From an uncultured Desulfuromonadales bacterium (lineage in GTDB: Bacteria > Desulfobacterota > Desulfuromonadia > Geobacterales > CAIOGM01): DNA of 53,082 nt. Each line of letters begins with the position of its first letter. The first letter of the stretch is position 1. This document shows positions 44,770 through 52,099 of this stretch, piece by piece. Under the pieces are notes generated by a model that was not told the origin of the DNA, made no database searches, and saw only the letters and a program-made list of their open reading frames with translations. The stretch spans positions 1-53,082 of the forward strand of contig CAIYUY010000040.1 in NCBI GenBank assembly GCA_903929485.1. The letters run 5' to 3'. The translations under genes and the position numbers were made by a program.

Positions 44770-45960
44770 ATGAATATCGCGACTCAGGCAGCACAGATCG
44801 GCCTCGATTGGGACAGCCGCACCGGGGCCGTCACGGTCCCCATCTACCAGACAGCCACCTTTCGCCATCCGGGGCTGGGGCAGAGCACCGGCTACGACTA
44901 CAGCCGGTCGGGCAACCCCACCCGGCAGGCGCTGGAAGAGGGAATGGCCCGACTGGACCGCGGCGCCAGGGGATTTGCCTACTCCACCGGAATGGCCGCC
45001 ATCACCAGTATTCTCTTCCTCTTCAAAAGCGGCGACCACCTGGTGGTCACCGAGGATCTCTATGGCGGCACCTACCGGCTCTTCGAGCAGTGCCTTAATC
45101 AGTACGGCCTCTCCTTCACCTATGTGGACACATCGGACATGGACGCGGTCCGGCGGGCTATCCGCCCGGCAACCAAGGCGCTCTTTGTTGAGTCCCTCAC
45201 CAACCCCATGCTCAAGGTGGCGGACATTGGGGCTCTGTCGGAACTCTGCCGGGAAAAGGGACTGCTCCATATCGTGGACAACACCTTCCTGACCCCTTAC
45301 CTGCTGCGCCCCCTGGATCTGGGAGCGGACATCTCCCTCTACAGCGGCACCAAATACCTCTCCGGCCACAACGATACCCTCTCCGGATTGGTGGTGGTGA
45401 AGGAGCCGGCCCTGGCCGAAAGGGTCTACTTCCACCAGAACTCCATCGGCGCGGTGCTGGGGCCCCAGGACGCCTGGCTCACCATGAGGGGAATCAAGAC
45501 CCTCTCCGTCCGGCTGGACCGGCAACAGGAGAACGCCCAAAAAATAGCCCAGTGGCTGACGGCGCAGCCCCAGGTCCGGAGGGTCTACTATCCGGGGCTG
45601 ACTGACCATCCCGGCCACGAACTGCTGAAGCGGCAAGCACGGGGCTTCGGCGCCATGATCTCCTTCCAGGTGATTGACCCGGCCCTGGTGGAGCCGCTTC
45701 TCCTCAAGAGCACCGTTATCTCCTTTGCCGAGAGCCTGGGAGGGGTGGAGAGCCTCATCACCTTCCCGGCGGTCCAGACCCACGCCGACATCGAGCCGGA
45801 GAAGCGAGAGAAGTTGGGGATAACCAACACCCTGCTGAGACTCTCCGTGGGAATTGAAGACGTAAACGACCTCATCGCCGACCTCGCACAGGCCTTTGAA
45901 CCGGGGACGGACCGGGGACCGGGGACATGGAACGTAGAACATAAGAACATAAGAACATAG
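44770..45960 (+). CDS. metB: Cystathionine gamma-synthase/O-acetylhomoserine sulfhydrylase-type PLP enzyme
   Basis: 396 residues of the Cys/Met metabolism PLP family. Motifs: YDYSRSGNPTRQALE, the PLP-stacking region STGMAAI, VDNTFLTPYLLRPLDLGAD and the PLP lysine in SLYSGTKYLSGHND (about residue 197). With the SAM riboswitch upstream and a second paralogue downstream it fits the B. subtilis metI-metC layout, so it is probably the gamma-synthase step from activated homoserine. The exact substrate cannot be read by eye. The last 20 residues (EPGTDRGPGTWNVEHKNIRT) are coded by heptamer-type repeats and are not family sequence. AGGAGA precedes the ATG. Confidence 0.88.
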   Translation: MNIATQAAQIGLDWDSRTGAVTVPIYQTATFRHPGLGQSTGYDYSRSGNPTRQALEEGMARLDRGARGFAYSTGMAAITSILFLFKSGDHLVVTEDLYGGTYRLFEQCLNQYGLSFTYVDTSDMDAVRRAIRPATKALFVESLTNPMLKVADIGALSELCREKGLLHIVDNTFLTPYLLRPLDLGADISLYSGTKYLSGHNDTLSGLVVVKEPALAERVYFHQNSIGAVLGPQDAWLTMRGIKTLSVRLDRQQENAQKIAQWLTAQPQVRRVYYPGLTDHPGHELLKRQARGFGAMISFQVIDPALVEPLLLKSTVISFAESLGGVESLITFPAVQTHADIEPEKREKLGITNTLLRLSVGIEDVNDLIADLAQAFEPGTDRGPGTWNVEHKNIRT

Positions 45961-45962
45961 AA
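45901..45962. repeat. ACCGGGG and GAACATA heptamer-like repeats at the metB 3' end
   Basis: ACCGGGG-type units (45901-45926) are followed by GAACGTA, GAACATA(A), GAACATA(A), GAACATA (from 45930). The second type matches the hairpin at 25338-25392. They encode the C-terminal tail and the stop of the first PLP enzyme. Confidence 0.7.
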
Positions 45963-45983
45963 CTTCTTTCGGAGGAGCTTTCC

Positions 45984-47120
45984 ATGGATATCGCCACCCG
46001 TCTCATCCATACCGGCGCCGCGGTGGAACCGGTGCAGGGAGCGCTCAGCGTCCCGCTCTACCACGCCTCCACCTATGCCCAACCCTCAGTGGAAACCTTC
46101 GGCGCCTGGGACTACGCCCGCTCCGGCAACCCCACCCGCCATGCCTTGGAAGTGGCCATCGCCGGCCTGGAAGGGGGAACAGTCGCCTGCGCCTTCGGCT
46201 CGGGGATGGCCGCCACCTCGTCCACGCTTCTCCTGTTTCAGCCGGGTGATCACCTGGTTGTCTGCGACGATGTGTACGGCGGCACCTTCCGGGTCATGAC
46301 CCGGCTTTTCAGCCAATGGGGACTCTCGGTCACCTTCGTGGACGCCACCCACACGGCCAACATCGCCGCAGCCATCCGCCCCAACACCAGAGCACTCTTC
46401 CTGGAGAGCCCTTCAAACCCGCTCCTGAAAATCATCGACCTCCAGGCCGCGGCGGCCCTGGCCAAGGATAAAGGGCTCTTGACGATCGTGGACAACACCT
46501 TCATGACCCCCTACTTTCAGCGACCCCTGGAGCTTGGGTGCGACATTGTCATCCACAGCGGCACCAAGTTTCTGAATGGTCACAGTGACGTGGTCTGCGG
46601 CTTCGCCGTCACCGCCGATCCTGCCCTGGGAGAGCGGCTCCGCTTCGTCCAGAACGCCTTCGGCGCGATTCTCGGTCCCAACGATGCATGGCTGACCCTC
46701 CGCGGTTTGCGGACCCTCAAGGTCAGGATGGAAGAAAGCCAGAAGGGGGCAGGGATCATCGCCGCGTGGCTGGCCCAACACCCCCGAATCAGCCAAGTCT
46801 GGTATCCCGGACTCCCCGGCCATCCCGGCCACGCAGTGCATCAGGCCCAATCCTCCGGTCCCGGCGCGGTTCTCTCCTTCGAATTTGATTCCTTTGAGCT
46901 GACAAAGAAGGTTTTGGAAGGGGTGAGACTCATGGCCTTCGCGGTGAGCCTGGGTGGGGTGGAAAGCATCCTTTCCTACCCTGCCAAAATGTCTCATGCC
47001 GCCATGCCGGCCGAGGAGCGGGCGCTGCGGGGGATCAGCGACACCCTGGTTCGGCTTTCCGTGGGGCTGGAATCTCCCGACGACCTCATGGCGGAGCTTG
47101 ACAGGCTGATGAATTCCTGA
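45984..47120 (+). CDS. metC: Cystathionine beta/gamma-lyase-type PLP enzyme
   Basis: 378 residues, a paralogue of the upstream protein. Motifs: WDYARSGNPTRHALEVA, GSGMAATSS, VDNTFMTPYFQRPLELGCD and the PLP lysine in VIHSGTKFLNGHSDVV (about residue 195). It likely cleaves cystathionine to homocysteine (beta) or cysteine (gamma). With the first enzyme it completes trans-sulfuration under SAM-riboswitch control. GGAGGAG lies 6 bases before the ATG, 23 bp after the first gene's stop. Confidence 0.87.
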   Translation: MDIATRLIHTGAAVEPVQGALSVPLYHASTYAQPSVETFGAWDYARSGNPTRHALEVAIAGLEGGTVACAFGSGMAATSSTLLLFQPGDHLVVCDDVYGGTFRVMTRLFSQWGLSVTFVDATHTANIAAAIRPNTRALFLESPSNPLLKIIDLQAAAALAKDKGLLTIVDNTFMTPYFQRPLELGCDIVIHSGTKFLNGHSDVVCGFAVTADPALGERLRFVQNAFGAILGPNDAWLTLRGLRTLKVRMEESQKGAGIIAAWLAQHPRISQVWYPGLPGHPGHAVHQAQSSGPGAVLSFEFDSFELTKKVLEGVRLMAFAVSLGGVESILSYPAKMSHAAMPAEERALRGISDTLVRLSVGLESPDDLMAELDRLMNS

Positions 47121-47177
47121 TGGCGGTGATAGTCCGCCAACCAAGGCTTTCAGTCGCACCATCCGGAGGAACCGTCC

Positions 47178-47780
47178 ATGTCCGACAATGATTGCCGCGC
47201 CACCCTCATGACTATTGCAACGCCGCTCTTTGCCCAGAAGGGATTTCATGGAGTAAGCGTCAGGGAACTGGCCAAGGCCGCCGACATGAACCTCTCCATG
47301 ATCTCCTACTATTTCGGAGGCAAGGAGGCGCTCTATACCGCCGTGCTGAACGAGCAGTTCGCCACCCTGGGCCAGGTGGCTGAGATCAAGTCGCTGGCGT
47401 TGGATCCGCTGGGGAAATTCGAACGGTATATCCACTCCACGGTGGAGCGTTACCGAAAAAACCCGTACCTCCTCCGCTTCTACACCAGCGAATTGACCAA
47501 CCCCACCCCCAGCTTTGAACTGATCGTCAAGCCGGCCATCGGTCGGGTTCTCCTGGTTCTGCACCAGATCTTCACCGAAGGAGTCGCCGCCGGACAATTC
47601 CGCCGGGAACTGGACCCCATGGATACAATCCTGGCCCTGGCCGGGATGATCAACTTCTACTTTCTTCTGGAACCGGTGACCAAGGAACTGGTGAACCATG
47701 CCCCTGAACGGGACGAGGTTCTGGTAAAACACCTCATGGATATTTTCACCCGGGGAGTGGCTGTTTCAATTGACAGTTAA
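47178..47780 (+). CDS. TetR-family transcriptional regulator
   Basis: 200 residues. The N-terminal TetR helix-turn-helix spans about 8-55 (ATPLFAQKGFHGVSVRELAKAADMNLSMISYYFGGKEALYTAV). The C-terminal ligand domain is helical, with NPTPSFELIVKPAIGRVLLVLHQIF resembling regulators of the RutR/YbiH type, but the ligand is unknown. GGAGG lies 8 bases before the ATG. It follows metC by 57 bp and may be on the same transcript. The last few residues and stop are formed by heptamer repeats shared with the sfsA end. Confidence 0.9.
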   Translation: MSDNDCRATLMTIATPLFAQKGFHGVSVRELAKAADMNLSMISYYFGGKEALYTAVLNEQFATLGQVAEIKSLALDPLGKFERYIHSTVERYRKNPYLLRFYTSELTNPTPSFELIVKPAIGRVLLVLHQIFTEGVAAGQFRRELDPMDTILALAGMINFYFLLEPVTKELVNHAPERDEVLVKHLMDIFTRGVAVSIDS

Positions 47781-47845
47781 CAATTGACAATTCCCCCCCA
47801 TCAACCGTTTTCCGCTGTCAATTATCAATTATCAATTATCAATTG
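47767..47845. repeat. CAATTGA/CAATTAT heptamers between convergent genes
   Basis: Left units CAATTGA, CAGTTAA, CAATTGA, CAATT (47767-47792) and right units CAATTAT three times plus CAATTG (47819-47845) form a loose inverted repeat. The stop codons of the TetR gene (plus) and sfsA (minus) both lie inside it. It may serve as a two-way transcription end. Confidence 0.8.
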
Positions 47846-48523
47846 CAGTCTGGTGGCCAGATGAACTCCATCAGGAGAGACCTCCCCACGGTAGGCGAGG
47901 GCTTCCACGCCGGAACTCACCGCTTCCCGCAGCAGCTCCCCATAGCGTGGGTCGATCCGATCGGCGGGGGCCATGGCCCCGCAGTCTCCCCGCTGAACCA
48001 CGTAGAAGATCACCCCCCTCTCCCCGCTTCGCACGACATCCATCAGCTCAACCAGATGCTTCTGCCCCCGCAGGGTCACGGAGTCGGGAAAGAGGGCCAA
48101 GCCATTATCAGCCAGGGTGACGCTCTTCACCTCCACCCAGCATCTTCCCTGCTCCCCCGTCAGGAGGAGATCCAGGCGGCTGGCACCCCGTGTGACCTCG
48201 GGGCGAATGACCCCGTACCCCTGAAGCTCCGCCACGACACCATTTAGTATCCCTTCCCGGACCAGCGCCGGGGTTATCCCCGTATTGATCCCGATCCAGC
48301 ACCCCTTCACCCGCACCAGCTCCCAGGTATGAGGATACTTCCGTCCGGGTTTGTCCGAGCGGGAAAGGATCACCGGGCTACCCGGGAGATCGCACCCGGT
48401 CATACTCCCGGAGTTGGGGCAGTGCACCGTAATAGTCTCCCCCGAATCCAGGGTAACGTCGGCCAGGAATCGCTTGTAACGGCGGACGAGGATTCCGGCA
48501 AGAAGGTTTTCGGGTAATTTCAT
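47825..48523 (-). CDS. sfsA: SfsA family protein (DNA-binding/sugar fermentation stimulation)
   Basis: 232 residues of the SfsA family, an OB-fold joined to a PDDEXK-like domain. Conserved stretches are RRYKRFLADV, HCPNSGSMTGC, RKYPHTWELV, the nuclease-like LDLLL...CWVEVKSVTL (E-x-K) and FPDSVTLRGQKHLVEL. It was named for maltose metabolism in E. coli; its biochemical role is not settled. The start overlaps the stop of the upstream unknown gene as ATGA (48520-48523). Its C-terminal LQLIIDN and stop are coded by heptamer repeats. Confidence 0.93.
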   Translation of the reverse strand: MKLPENLLAGILVRRYKRFLADVTLDSGETITVHCPNSGSMTGCDLPGSPVILSRSDKPGRKYPHTWELVRVKGCWIGINTGITPALVREGILNGVVAELQGYGVIRPEVTRGASRLDLLLTGEQGRCWVEVKSVTLADNGLALFPDSVTLRGQKHLVELMDVVRSGERGVIFYVVQRGDCGAMAPADRIDPRYGELLREAVSSGVEALAYRGEVSPDGVHLATRLQLIIDN

Positions 48524-49068
48524 AGAACGATTTTCACCCTTCCCACCAGCGCCCCCGGCTGGAACGTCACATCCCGCAGCGTCACAAAGTTCAGGGGGTG
48601 AATCCCCTTCACGGTTGCCCCGAACAGCGGGACCAATTTCGGTATCCGGGCCAGGTCGCAGATGATGCTCCCCTCCCGCCAGGAAAGAAAGGGGACTCGC
48701 CCCACGATCCTGGCGGTGACCCAGTCAAGAGAAAAGGGCTTCACCTCATCGGCCTTCAAGACCAGGTATTTCCCTTCCGGTGTAAAATCAACCCGCTGGA
48801 CGGTAAGTCGGGCCGAAAAAGAGATATCAAAGGGGAGCGGCCGTTTGCGCACCTTTCCGGTGATCTCTCCATACCCCTCATAAAACCGAATCTCCAGCTC
48901 CCGGATATCATCCTCTTCCCCTGGGGCCATCAGTTCCCGTTGAAAAAGTTCCTGAGTAATCCGAAATTCCCGTTTGGTGAAGAGGTCGCGCAGGTTCTGG
49001 TCCTTCATGAACTGCTTGAGCAACGGGTTGGTTATCTTATCTGATACCTTTTGGAAAATATTCATCAT
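48520..49068 (-). CDS. Conserved protein of unknown function, DUF2993/LmeA-like features
   Basis: 182 residues, no signal peptide or clear membrane segment. The core GEITGKVRKRPLPFDISFSARLTVQRVDF followed by LVLKADEVKPFSLDWVTARIV and later IPKLVPLFGATVKGIHPLNFVTLRDVTF is beta-rich, reminiscent of DUF2993-type lipid-binding folds; that is a weak guess. Its stop overlaps sfsA, so the two are coupled. GGGAG precedes the first ATG; a second ATG follows directly. It lies 24 bp after the type III res gene. Confidence 0.7.
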   Translation of the reverse strand: MMNIFQKVSDKITNPLLKQFMKDQNLRDLFTKREFRITQELFQRELMAPGEEDDIRELEIRFYEGYGEITGKVRKRPLPFDISFSARLTVQRVDFTPEGKYLVLKADEVKPFSLDWVTARIVGRVPFLSWREGSIICDLARIPKLVPLFGATVKGIHPLNFVTLRDVTFQPGALVGRVKIVL

Positions 49069-49092
49069 GGCGTACTCTCCCGCTCGTCGCTA

Positions 49093-51711
49093 TCAATCAG
49101 TTTCCACCAGTCCGCCCATTTCGGACCGCCAATCCTTTTGGTATACCAGGGCGCAGTTGACGGTGGTTTGCGGGTTGTAAACCAGCTCCAGATCTCCCAC
49201 GCAAGTGGCATTCTCCCAGGCAAACGATCCGGAACATAACTCCAGAAGCTTCTTCTTGTACTCGGTATCATCATTGCCGGCGAGATGATCGCCCTTTGTC
49301 TCAACGATCATCAGGTTCTGGATTCCCCCCGCCTTCGATAGCGCGAAGATGAAGTCAGGGTACACCTTCTGCTTGCGCCATCCCTGCAAGGCGTACTGAC
49401 GCTTGGCCACATTACGATGCCACCAACTGACGGCGCTTTCACTGTCCAGGTAACAGGCAACCTGCTGCTCGTACTCGTTGAAATCATCGCGATACGTCGG
49501 AGCGAACAGGTTTTGCAAGACAAGCTCGCCATCATCACGGCGCAGCTCCTGACTGTTAGCCGACCGGTCGGTGGGCATGGTGTCGGGCATCCGCCAGTTA
49601 GAGCCGTTTGTCCGGAGACGAAACTGGATATTCCCCGCAGCCACGTCCGCCGCGAACAGCTCCTCTGCCAACTTGTCACGGATTGCCTGGAGGCTCTTGC
49701 GCAGCTCTTCGATGATGTGGGGTTGGCGCTGTCCCAAGGTTTCGTCATGCAGACCGGCAACCTTGAGGAGTAATACCGCCTCGGTGACGATCTGGCGAGC
49801 AAACCAGGGATTCGGCACGACGTCCAGAATGGCGCGGACAATGTAGACCGGGTCGAATGACTCCACCTCCGGGCGGATTTCACCGTCACTCCTGGTGAGG
49901 AACTCCTTGTCTCCCATGTCATCCTTGAGCCCGATCCTCACGGTCCTGGCGCTGGCGGTAGTGGTGATTTTCTTCACTCTTTCGGCGAATGAAGGGTCCG
50001 GCATCAGTTGCTCCCAAGGGAGACGTTGCAGGATATCCTGTTCGTAGTCAAGGGGTCTCACGGTGTCACCGTCCACGCGGTTGACCAGCGGCAGATAGAT
50101 TTTAGCCGTCCGCAACTCTTCACGACGTGAGACCTTGCGCGGTTCGGGGCGTTTGCTCCCGTCACCCTTCTGCTCGCGAATCTGTTCGGCCAGATCAGCC
50201 ATGCCGTCCTGCTCCAGTCCGGCCTTGACTGCAGCGATCACCTCCCGGGTCGAAGCGTGATGACAGATCACATAGCACTCGTCCAAGGCATCGGTTCCAG
50301 TCTTGATGGTGTCGGGTTGCCGAAGTATGCGCCCCACCAGCTGAGTCAGGGCGTTCCGGTTGGTCATCGGGGCCAGGGAGCAGAGCACGTAGGCAAAAGG
50401 GCAGTCCCACCCTTCTTGCAACGCCTGTTTGGTAATGATGAAGCGCACCTGACAGATTGGACTCAGAAGGTCGATATTCTCCGGCGCTTTCAGCTCGTTT
50501 TTCTCCGCCGTCTTCTCGGCGATTTCCTTATCACTGATCCCCAAGGTCAGCAGGTACTCCCGCACCTCCGCCGCGTGGATGTAGCCGGCATCCCGCTGGT
50601 CCTTGCCGGTCCGTTCCACCTGGATCAAGGCGATGGGGCGGATATAGCGCCCTGTGTCGCTCTGGAGTTGCTCAGCTTCCCGTTGCAGGTCGTTCAGCCG
50701 CTCCAAGCTTTCCCGAAGACAGTCCCGCCACTCTTCACCACCATGCACTGTCACGTTGATCGGCAACTTGATCATCCCTTCCCGGTCCAGTTCCGTTCCG
50801 CGAACATCCACCAGCCAATTGCTGAACATGGGCGGGGTGTCCGCGGGCCGATCCTTGGGAGTTGCCGACAGCTCCAGGACAAAGCGGGGATTGAAGCCGT
50901 ACAGCGTGGTGAGCGCCAGCTTGGAGTATCCCTTGTGCCCTTCGTCCAGTACGACAATCGGTTGAATCCAGCGGAGCACGTTGCCCAGGGAATCCTTAAC
51001 GACGGCTCCCAAATTCTCCCGATGTCCGTACACGTCCAGGTTCGGTGTCTCCAGGAGACATTGGTGGTGAGCCAGATAATCGTCCCCCACGGGGAAAAAG
51101 CCATGAACATTCCCTCTGTCCCGGAACATTCGCAGAGTTTCCTGAGTCTCGCGGTTGGCCGATTGGAGCATCAGAAGCATGACGCAGAGATGGGAATCAA
51201 CGTCGCGCTTGTTGAGTGGGTCGTTCTTCTCCAGGATCTTCACCCGACCTGCCGCTGCCTTGTCCAGCTGTTGGCGGATGGGGTGCTCACGGTTGCAGAG
51301 GGCTTTCCTTGTCTGGGCATAGATGGATTCGTTAGGGACAATCCAGAGGACAAAGCCGCTGTTGCTCCGGAGCCATTTTGACATGATCCGGGAAACGGCA
51401 TTCGCCGCCAGAATGGTCTTGCCGCCACCGGTGGGGACCTTGAGCGCCACCGACGGCACCGATCGACCTGCGCCGTCGGTGCGTGGGCTGAACGGGATAG
51501 CAGATCGAACCGGTGGTAGGGGCGACGCATGCGTCGTCCCGCGCATCTTTTCCCACGCCCTTTCGGTGAAGTCGGGAAGCGCCAGCTCAAGATCAGGATT
51601 CTCCTGTTTCAGCGCCACGATCTTCAGATAGTTAGCGTAAACGGAAGTCAACTCATCCAGGTAATTATCAAGGGTATCCAGCACCCGTTGCTGAAAATCT
51701 TTCAGTTCCAT
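49093..51711 (-). CDS. res: Type III restriction-modification system endonuclease subunit (Res)
   Basis: 872 residues. The superfamily 2 helicase part has Walker A VPTGGGKTILAA (about 91-102), motif II VVLDEGHKG (about 252-260), motif III ELSATP, and a motif VI-like QLVGRILRQPD. The C-terminal PDDEXK nuclease is visible as YPDFIFALSK (about 782) and LMIVETKGDH (E-x-K, about 798-807). It cuts DNA with the Mod subunit encoded upstream. The start overlaps the small gene 51702-52094 by 10 bp. An in-frame palindromic repeat (51516-51540) adds residues GTTHASPLPP just before Walker A. Confidence 0.93.
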   Translation of the reverse strand: MELKDFQQRVLDTLDNYLDELTSVYANYLKIVALKQENPDLELALPDFTERAWEKMRGTTHASPLPPVRSAIPFSPRTDGAGRSVPSVALKVPTGGGKTILAANAVSRIMSKWLRSNSGFVLWIVPNESIYAQTRKALCNREHPIRQQLDKAAAGRVKILEKNDPLNKRDVDSHLCVMLLMLQSANRETQETLRMFRDRGNVHGFFPVGDDYLAHHQCLLETPNLDVYGHRENLGAVVKDSLGNVLRWIQPIVVLDEGHKGYSKLALTTLYGFNPRFVLELSATPKDRPADTPPMFSNWLVDVRGTELDREGMIKLPINVTVHGGEEWRDCLRESLERLNDLQREAEQLQSDTGRYIRPIALIQVERTGKDQRDAGYIHAAEVREYLLTLGISDKEIAEKTAEKNELKAPENIDLLSPICQVRFIITKQALQEGWDCPFAYVLCSLAPMTNRNALTQLVGRILRQPDTIKTGTDALDECYVICHHASTREVIAAVKAGLEQDGMADLAEQIREQKGDGSKRPEPRKVSRREELRTAKIYLPLVNRVDGDTVRPLDYEQDILQRLPWEQLMPDPSFAERVKKITTTASARTVRIGLKDDMGDKEFLTRSDGEIRPEVESFDPVYIVRAILDVVPNPWFARQIVTEAVLLLKVAGLHDETLGQRQPHIIEELRKSLQAIRDKLAEELFAADVAAGNIQFRLRTNGSNWRMPDTMPTDRSANSQELRRDDGELVLQNLFAPTYRDDFNEYEQQVACYLDSESAVSWWHRNVAKRQYALQGWRKQKVYPDFIFALSKAGGIQNLMIVETKGDHLAGNDDTEYKKKLLELCSGSFAWENATCVGDLELVYNPQTTVNCALVYQKDWRSEMGGLVETD
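51516..51540. repeat. GTAGGGGCGACGCATG palindrome in frame inside res
   Basis: GGGGCGACGCATGCGTCGTCCC is a near-perfect palindrome with one mismatch, the same family as 25684-25710. It encodes GTTHASPLPP on the minus strand. Confidence 0.75.
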
Positions 51712-52094
51712 GAGAAAGCCCCGCCGGAAGGGAAAGGTGTTCCCGCCGGAACTGAGGCGATGGACAATCGATCTTCACCCTCGCATTCCATGTACTTTGC
51801 TGAAACGATGGTTGCCATCTCATGAGGAAATTGAGCGAGCTTTTGCGCAATCAACAGCTTCAGATTGTACTCGACGGCAGCGACATCAGCCTCAGCATTC
51901 AACCTGCGAAAATTATCCATATACTTGCGAAAGGCTTTCTTGCGTTCAGGTTTGGGCAAGTTGGCCAAATTCCATGCGGTACTTGCCAGATTCAGATGTA
52001 CCTGCTTCCGACAGGCGTCTTCCCCATTGCGGATAAAGTCACCAGCAAACCCCGCGACCATTTCAGATATTTTCTCCCGCGTACGTTCGGCCAT
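51702..52094 (-). CDS. Small protein encoded between type III mod and res
   Basis: 130 residues, helical and charged (AERTREKISEMVAGFAGDFI, then KPERKKAFRKYMDNFRRLNAEADVAAVEYNLKLLIAQKL). No known domain was recognised. It starts 5 bp after mod (the mod stop lies in its ribosome-binding site AAGGAG) and overlaps res by 10 bp, so it belongs to the restriction-modification operon. It may be an extra subunit or regulator of the system; this is inferred from position only. Confidence 0.7.
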   Translation of the reverse strand: MAERTREKISEMVAGFAGDFIRNGEDACRKQVHLNLASTAWNLANLPKPERKKAFRKYMDNFRRLNAEADVAAVEYNLKLLIAQKLAQFPHEMATIVSAKYMECEGEDRLSIASVPAGTPFPSGGAFSWN

Positions 52095-52099
52095 GATCT

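Noticed and set aside
44752-45942. 396-codon minus-strand frame opposite the first PLP enzyme
   Set aside because: The plus-strand gene has PLP motifs, a ribosome site and the riboswitch upstream. The opposite frame lacks any domain.
47767-47845. TTGACA-like hexamers in the heptamer repeat considered as promoters
   Set aside because: They are a by-product of the CAATTGA repeat unit, have no -10 box at a fitting distance, and lie between convergent gene ends.
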